Positions 1 to 10,519 of a DNA stretch of 64,000 bases are shown here, piece by piece. The translations under genes were made by a program, and so were the position numbers. The DNA is from Megalobrama amblycephala (taxonomy: Eukaryota > Chordata > Actinopteri > Cypriniformes > Xenocyprididae), in assembly GCF_018812025.1 (NCBI RefSeq), contig NC_063054.1, positions 6,064,582 through 6,128,581 of the forward strand, given 5' to 3'. Every line of letters starts with the position of its first letter. The stretch's first letter is position 1. A model generated the notes under the pieces. It was given only the letters and a program-made list of their open reading frames with translations. It made no database searches and was not told the DNA's origin.

Positions 1-291
1 CTGTCTCCTGCCGCTTCAGCTTGCTGTTTCTTCTCTCCTTTTGGACTTCGTCAGAAGACCCTTCAGCCTCCCTTTTCTCATCCTCTTCAGTCTGCACTTT
101 ATTGATGATTGTATTGACCTGCTCCGTTAGCTGGTCACTGACAGTGTAGGTGACGTCACTCACTGCAGAGGACAAATCGTCCACAGCAGTGGAGACAGTG
201 TTTGAGACAGTGTCCAGAAGGGAACTGACGGAAGGGAGACTCTGTTGGAAGCTCTTGAAAAATGCCATTGCTTTGTCCCTTTGGTGTGTGT
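1..291 (-). CDS. Exon 3 (partial) of the membrane-anchored gene
   Basis: The minus-strand reading is open throughout, and an internal ATG lies at 268-266. The text is rich in Ser, Thr, Val and Asp (SLLDTVSNTVSTAVDDL and similar), then turns to Glu/Lys-rich and basic sequence near the window edge. An acceptor AG at 293-292 leaves two bases that complete the split codon from exon 2 (G + AC = Asp). The pyrimidine tract before it is weak, so the boundary is less certain than the frame. An alternative is a separate first exon starting at ATG 268. Confidence 0.55.
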
Positions 292-3200
292 CTGCTAACT
301 GACCGCAAGTTCTGTTGAAGAGTCAGCTTGTACATTAATCTTCAGGATATTTCATCAGTAACATGTTGTTTGTAAGCATCTCATATTTAAGGAACAAGGA
401 TATACAGGACAAACAGGTGTTTTAAAACCTAGTGAGCTAACTTGATATAGGCTGCCTATATGGCCACCCTGCTCCCAGATATATTTGCTTTCAATGCTTT
501 TGAGAATTAGTAATATTATTAATTGTAAATTTTAAATTGACCTTCATGGTTAGAAATGCTAGAAAGACTGCTCACTTAACCTTCAGATTGTTTGGGTCAT
601 TTTGACCCGGAAAGGATTTTCTTTTTCCCGAAAATTCTAGTTAACGTTATCGCATTGGACTAAAACTTACTGACTTTACTCACCCAGGGTATAACTACTT
701 CCCCACATTTTTTTGAGAATTTGTCATTTTTTTCCCTCTACCTTGTTACAATTGTGGTGTCCCTGGTTAAAAATGACCACCCTACACAAATAACTTATAA
801 ATCTCTCATTACTCTATATTACAAGCAAATATTGGATTAAATCTTTTTGTCAACTGGTTTTCTTTCAATTAGGAAAGCTGACTGATAGTAGGAGGAGCGA
901 AAATTAAGTACACCCAAGCCTTTAGATTTGATACACAGCCATATATATATATATGAACAGTGTACATATTCATTGAAATCTCTCTAAGTATTTACCTTGC
1001 AAATCCTTGTTAAAACCTTCAAAACGTGGCAGATCACTGCTTGGGCTCTCCACTGACAGCTTGCTGCTGAGGTAAAGAAAAAACAGAGCGATCACGGCCA
1101 TGAAGAAAGCAATGGAGGACAGGACACCTAGCAGTTCAGGAGATACTAAAGGAGAAAAGAGAAACAGAGAAAGAGAAAGCATAGGGTTGGAGGATAAAAG
1201 CCGAGAAAGCAAAGGTCAAGAGCTGAGAACTTGATATACCTAGATGACGGATAAGCAATGTAGATGGTGATGGATGCTATCATGAGTTACTCAAGTAATG
1301 ACAGAGCAACAAACCCTGGTTCAATTTTCTTAAAGGAAAAGTTACATTCTCAATGTCAGTATGGCACAAATCAAACTGCAATTGCTCTTTTTGTTACCTT
1401 CATTATTTTATTACCATGGGCAGATGACTAGACATAAGCCTTTTGGAGATGCTTACTAAACTTTCAGACATATTGCATAAGATCAATGAGAGTTTTTAAC
1501 TACCATTCAACCTGTACAACTGCAACTCACTTAGAAAATAAATCTTACATTCGTCTCTCTTTACAACTGAAAAGTATAGACCAAAAAAATGTGGGCACCA
1601 AAAGTTATGACCACTAATAAAGATATTTCTATTTTGCAAGATAAGAATATTTGAATATAAACATTTAGCGAACCTCATATTTACAGTAGAAACACGAGAG
1701 TAAAGCACAGCCTTTCTCTGCTTCTTCAACAGACCATGAAATATACATTGGTCGCAGTTTATTTAAACCTAACAGTGCATTATGATCAGCAAAACTGTAA
1801 AAGCACTCAACACTCAGCAAATATTACCACAATCTGCAGGTAACAGGAGTCCATCAACGTCTCTTAAATCCAATGATCTCTCTGTTCAGTCAGTTTGTGG
1901 ACAACGATATCTTTATATATCCTGTCAATGTTCTTTATTCCTCATAGATCAGTTAGTCCAGGATATTTAAAAGGTTTTGCCTTCCATCTCTTGCAGTGAG
2001 CGAATCTATAGCTCCTGTTTTCAATCTATCTCTCCCAGTGCTAAATAATTCACTAGTCTAAGGTAATCGGATGCCCCTTCACACTTTGTGCACACAATAC
2101 CATCGGACCTTCCACTGGAACCTACCCTACATTAACTTGTAACTGGATTGACGGGTATATAAGTGGCAAACATGTGTCCTTATCCTAATTGCACCATAGG
2201 TATATTACGAGGCTGACAGACTATTGCATAAAACAAAATACATAAAACGTTAATACAGAACTCTCTGTTTATTAGAAGAGACATTTTCTAGAGATGTTAA
2301 AATTGATTTAACATGCAACCACTTGAAACACCACCAAGTTCAGATTATAAAGCACTGTTTTTAGTGCTTGTATTACACTGAAAAGTATTTTGTACTGTAC
2401 ATGTCAAGAACAAATATCTTTTTACATGTACTTGACGGTATACTTCTCAGATATGCGAGTTACCCCATATGTGATAATGCAAGCAAACGCAATTTTGCTA
2501 ATCCAAATGAACTCAAATCCTATAAAGCAAAGCCATAACACTCAATTTTTGACATTTCAGTCTTAATCTTTTACTGCTGCCAACTGTTATGTAACAAAAT
2601 CTTCCCCTTTGCTCTGTGGCTGTGACAGACGAAGACAAAGACATGATTATTTAAATATCAGCGACTAAGTAGTAGAAATTGTGTTGTTTACACATAGGTC
2701 TTCCGGCTCGTAACATGATTCTTTGCCATGAATTAATAATGCCGCTTGTTTTTGTTCACCAAACTTGATAGGTCATTTATAATTGATAGAACTATAGGAC
2801 AAGGGAGGTGAAGGGGTACAAAATATTTACTTATATTTTATCTATTAAAAAGTATAAAGCACTAACACTATAAAAATTCAAGCAACTGGTGCATGTCATC
2901 ATGGAACAGGAAGATGCGCTCACCTCGTCTAGCGCAGATGAGTTCATGAACACCACAGCTCCGCCCCCCACCTGAGGACAGGATACAGCTCTTTTAAAAT
3001 AGCATTTGTGATCAAGAAAGAGCCTGCTGACTCTTTTTGAAGTCATAGCTATGTATTTATGTCACTGACTTTACGAGTCATATTCTACATGCACAGTGCA
3101 GTGACACCGTTCAAAATAAGTAGCTGTTAAAATGTTGCCGTGACATTTAGATTAATGAAGATGTATATCTCTCTTACACACACACTCGAGGAGCATTATT

Positions 3201-6200
3201 TTGTACACGGTGCGCTGCACTACACCTTTCTGGCTCAAGCTCTTTCATTTTCTTTCCATTAATATTGTCACATACTATTCTGTAAGCAATAGTTCACCGA
3301 AAAATAAATCATCATTTAATCACCCTCATGTTGTTCTAAACCCATATGACTTTGTTATTTCTTTGGAAACACATAAGCAACCTTTTTGAAGAATGTCCTT
3401 GTCTGTCTTTTCTATGCAATGAAAATGAATGGTGACTGAACAGCCTACCACTCTGTAAAAAGTGGTAAGATGCAATTGATACCTTAAAGGTGCCATCAAA
3501 CGTTTTTTTACAAGATGTATTATAAGTCTAAGGTGTCCCCTGAATGTGTCTGTGAATGTGTAGATTTTTTTTGTAGATGTGTAATCATTTTTTTTAACTG
3601 CCTATTTTGGGGCATAATTAGAAATGCACCGATTCAGGCTGCGGCCCCTTTAATTCCTCACGCTCCCCGCCCCCGGAGCTCGCGCTTGCCTTAAACAGCA
3701 TACACAAAGTTCACACATCTAATATAACCCTCAAAATGGATCTTTACAAATTGTTCGTCATGCATGCTGCATGCATACATCAGATCATGTGAGTATTGTA
3801 TTTATTTGGATGTTTACATTTGATTCTGAACGAGTTTGATAGTGCTCCGTGGCTAACGGGCTAAAGCTAACATTACACACTGTTGGAGAGATTTATAAAG
3901 AATGAAGTTGTGTTTATGAATTATACAGACTGCAAGTGTTTAAAAATGAAAACAGCGACAGCTCTTGTCTCCGTGAATACAGTAAAAAATGATGGTAATT
4001 TTAACCACATTTAACAGTACATTAGCAAAATGCTAACAAAACATTTAGAAAGACAATTTACAAATATCACTAAAAATATCATGATATCATGGATGATGTC
4101 AGTTATTATTGCTCCATCTGCCATTTTTCGCTATTGTTCTTGCTTGCTTACCTAGTCTGATGATTCAGCTGTGCACAGATCCAGACGTTAATACTGGCTG
4201 CCCTTGTCTAATGCCTTGAACATGGGCTGGCATATGCAAATATTGGGGTCATACATATTAATGATATGTTATGTTATGTTGAGATTCGCCTGTTCCTCAG
4301 AGATCTTTTAAACAAATGAGATTTATATAAGAAGGAGGAAACAATGGTGTTTGAGACTCACTGTATGTCATTTCCATGTACTAAACTCTTGTTATTCAAC
4401 TATGCCAAGATAAATTCAATTTTCCATTCGATGGCACCTTTAAACAGCTATTTCTACTTGATTAAAAATTTGTTTTGTTGGTATAAATGTATGTATTTAG
4501 GTTGGTTCAGTGATGTTAAATAATATTTGTGGCTTTAATAAAACCAGTTAAAGGTGCAGTATGTAAGAATTCTGTCCGCTAGAGGTCGCTAGAGGCCTAT
4601 TCAAAACAAAGGCGTAACTTGATGATGCCAAGTTTGAGCGTGGAATCTTAGGACATGTGGTCTTCACCTCAAAGGATGGTGCAAAAGAATTGGGATAGGA
4701 CTCGGGAGGAAATCGTGTTCATGGATGCGATTATTAACGTTACTGTAGTATGAAGCAGAGCAGGACCGAGTGTTGTGGGAGCTGAACAAGGCTGCTGGAG
4801 CGATTGCGCAACACACGCCTCATGAGCAGCAGAACTTTTATACATACTTTGTATGTATATGTACGTATGTACATACTTTGTGGCTGCTGTGAGACACTTG
4901 TTTGAGACACACTACAGTAAGCTAGATTGATTTTAGAATATCATATTAAATGCTGGATGGCTTGTGTTGATAAATGGCTTGCAATTAATTTTAAAACGTA
5001 TTGTATGATGGAGAAAATGCTGTATTACTGTTACTAAAAATAAAGCTGCATCTGATTATGCTATGTTAGCTACTTGACAAAATAGTGTTTTTCTCTGAGG
5101 CATGGTAAATGGTACTCGCAAAAAAAGAAAAAAAAATCAAGGAAATTAGATTTAAACAATAAGACTAAACATGTTGAGCTATATAACAACAATTAGTTTT
5201 CTGTCTATAAATATATCAAAACAGTTGTTCCTTTGTCTATTAAAACGTGTATTATATTAAGGCGTCTTTGGTGTTTCCATGGTTTCTACAAAATAAAAGG
5301 CAGACCGAGGATTAACACGGGTATGACGCAATTGACAGGCGACTCCTCACACGTCCCGGAGCCTTGGTTAAAATTGCAATTTTCTCACGATTTACAAATA
5401 GTTGGAAACATTTGAGATATTGTAAGTACTCAAGTGAACAAAATATATAACACTGGCCTAGTGGTTTTGGGATATATTACTGGAAAAATATTACCATTTT
5501 TTTCCCAGTGCAGATTTGAGAACGAATCATTCAGATCAGTTTTGTTAATTTTATCATTGCAAAGATCTGCCTCAGACAAATAAATTATTCATGAGAGAAC
5601 AGTACAAAGAGAGTTAGAGCGGATGTCAAGAACTTAAGTTTTAGTCTTTTGTGTTGTTTAATTTAGTAAAGTTTAATTTAAAAATTTAAAATAAAAATGT
5701 AAAATTTCTCATTTGGTGTTCTTTTGAAGAAAATGACAGGACAACATGAGTGGGAGTGATATTTTTAAAGGCATTTTTGCCTCACTGCTTGTTTCTTTAC
5801 TTCATACTCTCAGGCATTTCCACTTCTAATTTTCAAGTCTATATGCAAGTTGGTGTCTTGAGATATTTTTAATGTGTTTTATCTGACCATGTAGACTAAG
5901 TTATTGTTTTTTTATAAACACATTAAATACAAAGAGGTACCGATGTATCTAAACCAATACTTAACCAAACCAATGTATACTTGAAAAAAAAAAGAAAAAA
6001 AAAAGAAAAGTCAAACACCCCATACTTAAGCAAACCTATGTATCTAATCAAATATATAGTTGAACAAAACAGTAAATACTTGAGCAAACCAGTACTAGAA
6101 GAAACCATTGCATACTTGAGGAAAATAATGAAGGCCTATACTTTAACAAACTAATGTAATTAAAAATTTAAAATAAAAATGTAAAATTTCTCATTTTGTG

Positions 6201-7045
6201 TTCTATTGAAGAAATTGACAAGACAACATGAGTGGGAGTGATATTTTTAAAGGCATTTTTGCCTCACTGCTTGTTTCTTTACTTCATACTCTCAGGCATT
6301 TCCACTTCTAATTTTCAAGTCTATGCAAGTTGGTGTCTTGAGATAGGTTTTATCTGAACATGTAAGTTATTGTTTTTTCATAAACACATTAAATACAAAG
6401 AGGTACCATGGTAATCTTTAAACTACAATCAATGTCTTTTCAGTACCATGCTATATCAAAATACCATATTATTACCACAGAGCATTTTGTAAAATAAAGC
6501 TATAATATCTAATGTCAGCATCCTTCAGGTATTTTTTGAATGACACGTTGTTCTTGTTTACTACTGTCAAAACTCACAAAAGACGACAATGTATCAGTAA
6601 GTAAGCCATCTTGTAGCATTACTAATCTAACTTTACGTGACCACCTGGCGGGTCAAAGACATGAACAACAGATGGAGACCTCGCTCACATGCTGTTATAA
6701 ACACTGTCGCTTTCATAACGCGACGACATAATAATAATAATAAAAAAAAAAACAGACTAAAACTTAAGCAGACTATAAATGAAGACTTTAGCTAAAACGC
6801 GTTATTGTGTTCTTGCATTTAGCTGTCATTTCAGCAGTCCGCATTGGTGCAGTAGCATATAACCATCTCTGGCCACGTCAAAATACATTTAAACTTACAC
6901 TTAAAAAATAAAATCGCTTACGTTTAACATTCCTAAACGTCTCGCGAAAAGTACGTTCAGACTGACCCCGTTACATGTTGTTAGCAATAAAGATCACGGT
7001 GTACTCTACCCACGCTGGTCAGTGATACTCACCCTCAAACGCCAT
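1..7045 (-). CDS. N-terminal part of a membrane-anchored protein, synaptotagmin-14/16-like start (partial gene)
   Basis: Three coding exons on the minus strand join in frame: 7045-7033 (MAFE plus one base), 1145-996 and 291-1, where the window cuts it. The joined start reads MAFEV-SPELLG followed by a hydrophobic helix (about residues 10-29, ending LFFLYL) and a basic/polar segment. An amphipathic Ser/Thr/Val-rich stretch then repeats a TVS/AVSDV-like pattern, and a charged Lys/Glu tail follows. The motif VSPE..G.LS before a single anchor ending LFLY is the layout I recall for synaptotagmin-14 and -16. The part after the anchor does not match those proteins, and no C2 domain lies in the window, so family membership is an inference. 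A type I/III anchored, cytosol-facing protein is expected. The gene is divergent from the nucleotidase gene at 13280. Another single-pass neuronal or trafficking protein remains possible. Confidence 0.55.
292..995. other. Intron 2 of the anchored-protein gene
   Basis: AT-rich single-copy-looking intron. A short (AT)n run lies near 942-953. No repeat structure or reading frame of note. Confidence 0.5.
996..1145 (-). CDS. Exon 2, transmembrane anchor exon
   Basis: This 150 bp exon has a strong pyrimidine-rich acceptor (CTTTTCTCCTTTAG) at the high-coordinate side and a GTAAAT donor at 995-990. It enters and leaves in phase 1, so skipping it would keep the frame. It encodes SPELLGVLSSIAFFMAVIAL and then FFLYLSSKL, one clear membrane helix followed by a short polar linker. 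Confidence 0.7.
1146..3280. other. Intron 1, repeat-poor part
   Basis: AT-rich intron sequence with a few short chance frames on both strands. I see no inverted termini, tandem units or splice-flanked coding stretch here. Confidence 0.45.
3284..3460 (+). repeat. One-ended relic of a palindromic 'agttcaccnaaaaat' element
   Basis: Begins ATAGTTCACCGAAAAATAAA and continues with CACCCTCATGTTGTTC. These are the terminal and subterminal signatures shared with the complete palindromic elements at 28771-29472 and 58153-59435. The opposite arm is missing, so this is a half copy. Confidence 0.55.
3484..4443 (-). mobile_element. TTAA-flanked non-autonomous DNA element, family A copy 1
   Basis: TTAA at 3484-3487 and 4440-4443. 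The ends are inverted (AAAGGTGCCATC and GATGGCACCTTT). The interior of about 950 bp matches the copies at 48810-49741 and 51423-52345 in the opposite orientation, including a GC-rich block near 3640-3690 and the shared run ATGCATGCTGCATGC-like near 3765. No transposase frame. The TTAA duplication is typical of the piggyBac and Kolobok superfamilies; which one supplied the transposase cannot be told here. Confidence 0.75.
4548..5480 (+). mobile_element. TTAA element, family B copy (one end decayed)
   Basis: Starts TTAAAGGTGCAGTATGTAAG at 4548 and is an inverted copy of the complete element at 32412-33197. Shared blocks include the CTAGAGGTCGCTAGAGGCC area near 4580 and the fragment near 5280-5360 with TAAAATTGCAATTTTCTCAC. 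The far terminus has decayed past about 5480. Confidence 0.65.
5677..5941. repeat. Direct repeat, left copy (about 265 bp)
   Basis: Nearly identical to 6158-6410, with a few substitutions and a short deletion in the right copy. The two copies flank the 20-mer-like array at 5941-6157, giving a repeat-array-repeat layout of about 735 bp inside intron 1. Confidence 0.8.
5941..6157 (-). repeat. Degenerate tandem array, 'acttgagcaaaccaatgtat' type
   Basis: Repeated words of about 20-24 bp built from AAACCAATGTATACTTGA variants, interrupted by an A-rich stretch near 5982-6008. This block is close to the reverse complement of 7490-7750. Confidence 0.75.
6158..6410. repeat. Direct repeat, right copy
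   Basis: Second copy of the 5677-5941 sequence, offset by about 481 bp. Confidence 0.8.
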
Positions 7046-7489
7046 GATGCTGTGAATGGGACGTGATAAGGGGTGGTGTAGAGAGAAAGTGATTCCATGC
7101 TGTGAGAGGGAGGAGAGAATGTACTGGGACAGTGATGCATGCTGCAGCACGCGTGACACAAACATACACTGTGAAAAGTGCCACCGTGCAGTTGTAATCA
7201 TAAGCTATTTATACATGATCTTAACCGTTAAAATTACTCAAGTAATGGTTAACTGAGGTAAGCTGGTTGCTATCTGCTAGACTGCTACTGTTTCCGAATA
7301 TCACGGTTGTGATTCCTATGCGGGAGGCTACAGGTATGATAGGCTGTTGTTGAGGAAAATAATATTGTCTGAAAGGTTCACTGGTTAAATGCACGGTTCA
7401 TTGACAAACGCATTGGTTTATAATACACTGGTATAACCACACAGCCTAAATTGGTTTAGATATCCAATATATCTATATAGCCTACATGG
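6411..7489. other. Exon 1 region and upstream flank of the anchored-protein gene
   Basis: Contains the coding start at 7045 and presumably the 5' UTR and promoter between about 7046 and 7300. No TATA box or CpG island is obvious. The whole block lies in the loop between two inverted copies of the AT-rich array (5941-6157 and 7490-7750). Confidence 0.4.
7033..7045 (-). CDS. Exon 1 coding part (MAFE + 1 base)
   Basis: ATG GCG TTT GAG G is followed directly by the consensus donor GTGAGT. The phase (1) matches exon 2. The start was chosen because it is the last ATG before a perfect donor and gives the short MAFE/MAIE-like start seen in synaptotagmin-14-type proteins. It is only 13 coding bases, so it rests on the splice fit. 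Confidence 0.55.
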
Positions 7490-7870
7490 ATTTGTTCCTT
7501 TCATACATTGGTTTGTTAAAGTATAGGCCTTTTCCTCAAGTATGCAATGGTTTCTTCAAGTATATATTGGTTTGCTCAAGTATTTATTGTTTTGTTTAAC
7601 TATATATTTGTTAAGATACATAGGTTTGCTTAAGTATGGGGTGTTTGACTATATATATATATATATTTTTTTCCAAGTATACATTGGTTTGGTTAAGTAT
7701 TGGTTTAGATACATCGGTTTGTTCAAGTATACATTGTTTTTTTCAAGTATATATTGGTTTCTTCAAGTATATGTATATATATTTTTAAATATATATTTGT
7801 TTAGAAACATTTGTGTAATCAAGTATAGATTGATTTGTTCATTTATACATTGTAGATGTAAAACTTGCCT
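7490..7870 (+). repeat. Degenerate tandem array, inverted relative to 5941-6157
   Basis: Repeats of ATACATTGGTTTGTTCAAGT-like words about 20-24 bp long. The first 260 bp are about 90 percent the reverse complement of the intron 1 array, and the rest are further units with (TA)n runs. The long open frame over it is a by-product of the repeat. Confidence 0.75.
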
Positions 7871-8399
7871 AAATGCCATGGACAGGACGGTGAACACTTT
7901 ATGTGTAGATGAGCAGCAATAAACAGCAACAGTTGCAGCAATATGAATTTCTCATAAATGCATGATCATAATTAGTTATATTGAGTTTATTTATTTATTT
8001 ATATGGAAGTGAACAACTGAACACTTTTAAAGCAATTAAACATTTCTGTATAATCCAATACTTAAAATGATTTCAATACCCTGAAAAAAACACCCCTGTG
8101 TTTTGCATTCTCTTTGTAGAAAACAACAGAATCAAATATGGGTCATTTTAACCCCTTTAATGTATTTATGTACTTCTGGTTCATACATTCAAAGGTTAAC
8201 ATGTAAATATCAATAAATTTTATTTATGAAAATGTTTTCCACGACTGTGTGGGAACCCTGTGACTGCACCTGTGTCGTTGAGATACATTAATAATATTCT
8301 CGCTTCGTATCCCTTTTCTGCATCAGATTTAAGAAGACTTTTTAATGTAAGATTGGACGGTGATGTCGTCTATCACCCATCGCCGATGACTGACAGACA

Positions 8400-8720
8400 T
8401 CACGATGTTGAGCCGTTGAACAAACCAATGTATCCTTACCAGTACATATTTGAACAAATAATATGTATTTTGACAAACCAATGTATTAGTGAGCAAGCAA
8501 ATGTATCTTAAACAATGTAAACATGAAGCAACCAGAGTATACTTGAAAGAAAAAAAAAAAAAAACAATATATACTTGGTCAAACCCATGCATGGATAGGC
8601 CTACTTTATCAAAGCAATAAACAATATATACTTAATCCGGGTGGATTAAGGTATCTAAACCATGAGAAACCAATGTGTGCTTGAACAAACCGATCTATAT
8701 TAACGGGTAACAATCTGGCA
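8400..8720 (-). repeat. Third copy of the 'acaaaccaatgtat' array
   Basis: Further degenerate units in the same orientation as 5941-6157, with an A-run at 8552-8567. Confidence 0.65.
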
Positions 8721-8739
8721 GAGGTCTGAATTCGGCACA

Positions 8740-9120
8740 ATGCCTGTACATTCAGAAAATGTTAGTGGAGCTTCCCCACCGTATAAGTGTCATGATCACG
8801 AGTCAACACGGACTATTGTTCACCACTCGGACTACATTGCCCATAACCCACTTCCCGGACTCATTACCTCTTCATTTCACCCAGCTGTCTTGTTATGTTC
8901 ATTAGTGTCTGTCTATTTATACCGAGTGTGTTTCTGTTTTCGTTATCGTGGTTTCACTTTATGTCACCGGCTTCTGTTTGTTTCTTTGTTTTCTGTTTGG
9001 ACTGCTCTGTGGATTTTGACCCTTGCCTGTTTGTGGATTACGTGTTGGATTACCCCCATTAAAGCTGCATTTGGATCTTACCCTCTTGTCTCTGTGCCAT
9101 TCTGTGACAATAAGCCCCAT
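8740..9120 (+). mobile_element. LTR-like or transposon-end fragment
   Basis: Pyrimidine-rich sequence with GTTTGTGGATTACGTGTTGG and ATTAAAGCTGCATTTGG just before a CTGTGACA-type end. I associate this layout with the ends of cyprinid LTR retrotransposons. The minus strand of 9872-10260 has the same plan (AATAAAGCTGCACATGGG). The open frame here has no recognised domain. Confidence 0.4.
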
Positions 9121-9388
9121 GGAAATGATAACATTGCCTTTAAATTATGTTTGAGTTACTTATCCATTTACTGTAAATGTCTCTTGTCAGAAGTGGGATT
9201 TGAACCAATGATATCACTTACGTGCCTTTACATTCTTTTGAGTTTTTACTTGTTCAGCTACTGTAAAAAGTGGCTGTCAGACTCAGAGGTAGGATTTAAA
9301 TCCATGCCTTCATTTGAACACCAACCTCATCATTGTGCGTGTCCATTCTAGCATGAATAGACAAGCCAGTCACACTTGATGATTAATG
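9121..9388. other. Spacer with two reversed B-box-like motifs
   Basis: Two related pieces (near 9190 and 9285) carry GTGGGATTTGAACC and GTAGGATTTAAATC. These resemble reverse-complemented RNA polymerase III B boxes, possibly decayed SINE pieces. Confidence 0.25.
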
Positions 9389-9871
9389 CTATTCCTGCTC
9401 TGCCAATGACCTGGTCCGTGGAGCATACTTGTGCGGACTTGGACCAATGGTGGACCTGGACCGTGGAGCAGAAGGCCCTGGTGCACTGGCGGACCTGGGC
9501 CGTGGAGCAGAGGGTCCTGGTGCACTGGCGAACCTGGGCCGTGGAGCAAAGGGTCCTGCGGCCTTAACGTGGAGAGGCTCTGGCGTGGCGGCCATGATGT
9601 GAACGGTCTCTGGCTTAGCAGGCATGATGTGAACAGTCTCTGGCTTAGCAGGTATGACGTGAAGAGACTCAGACTTGGCAGACGTGACATGAAGAGACTC
9701 AGACTTAGCAGGCATGATGTGAACAGTCTCTGGCTTAGCAGGCATGATGTAAACAGGCTCAGGCTTGGCAGGCTTGACGAGAAGAGAAACAGACTTGGCA
9801 GGCATGGCGAGAAGAGACTCGAACTTGGTCTCTGGCACAGGAGGCAAACTGCTGGGTTCATGGTATGTCAA
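9389..9871 (-). pseudogene. Repeat-coding ORF of a probable retrotransposon (PAKPE..HIM decapeptides)
   Basis: A 160-residue minus-strand frame made of ten-residue repeats of the form MPAKPETVHI / SAKSESLHV (about residues 25-95). It then has a second set based on APRPRSASAPGPS (about residues 110-145). The DNA therefore shows 30 bp tandem units at 9590-9830 and 39 bp units at 9470-9570. I recall similar PEPLH/PESVH decapeptide frames in cyprinid LTR elements. The frame follows the LTR-like block at 9872-10260 in the direction of reading, as a gag-position frame would. No protease or polymerase is present. It could instead be a minisatellite that happens to stay open, and other frames over it are open too. 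Confidence 0.45.
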
Positions 9872-10260
9872 GTAGTCTGTAAAATAGATCCACTGGAGGT
9901 GAGCTTGAAGAAGAACCCATGTGCAGCTTTATTTAAATCCAAAACATGAACAAAGACATGGCATGGCATGGCATGGCATGGCATGGCATGGCATGAACAA
10001 AACTCACCAAAAGCAGTGGTTACACGGACAATACTTGACAAGGACGTATGGCAAACATAAGGGCTTAAATACACAAGGACTAATGACAAACAAGGAACAC
10101 GTGTGCACAATCTAACCAATAAACCAATGACAACATAACACATGAGACTAGGGAAGCACATGACATGATTACATGAGGACAAGGGAATCACATGACAAAC
10201 CAGGAAACATAACAATAAGACATGAAACTTGAACTTGAAACAAAACCAAAACTAGATGTG
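9872..10260 (-). mobile_element. LTR-like block
   Basis: Read on the minus strand, this has T-rich promoter-like sequence, a TATTTAAG-like box near 10070, a (CATGC)n run, then AATAAAGCTGCACATGGG and an end just before the decapeptide frame. No second copy of this LTR is in the window, so it is a fragment. Confidence 0.4.
9961..9995. repeat. (GCATG)7 microsatellite
   Basis: Seven perfect pentanucleotide copies inside the LTR-like block. Confidence 0.95.
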
Positions 10261-10344
10261 ACAGCTGTGATGAATCAGTGTTTTGAATGCTGAATGAATC
10301 AATGTTTATCAATGTTCAATAATTCAGTAATGCATAAAACAGCT

Positions 10345-10517
10345 ACACTCTTAAAAATAAAGTTTCCAAAAGGATGTTTTTTGTTTTTGCACTTATGCCA
10401 TAAAAGACCCATAGAAGACTTAAAAATAAAGGTTTGCAGTGATACTAGAAGAACATTATTGGGGTCCTCAAAGTGAATAGTTGCTAAAAGGAACTTTTTT
10501 TTTTTTTTTTAGTGTGA
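10345..10517. mobile_element. Short inverted-terminus element
   Basis: Begins ACACTCTTAAAAATAAAG and ends with a T-run and TAGTGTGA, and contains an internal second AAAATAAAGGTT. Resembles short hAT-like MITEs common in cyprinids; no clear target duplication. Confidence 0.45.
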
Positions 10518-10519
10518 AA

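Noticed and set aside
7542..7922. 126-codon plus-strand frame as a multi-pass membrane protein
   Set aside because: It is read through the degenerate AT-rich array; the reverse-complement array in intron 1 gives a similar frame.
9431..9949. Plus-strand 172-codon frame across the minisatellite
   Set aside because: Repeat units keep several frames open; the minus-strand frame has the recognisable decapeptide pattern and follows the LTR-like block.
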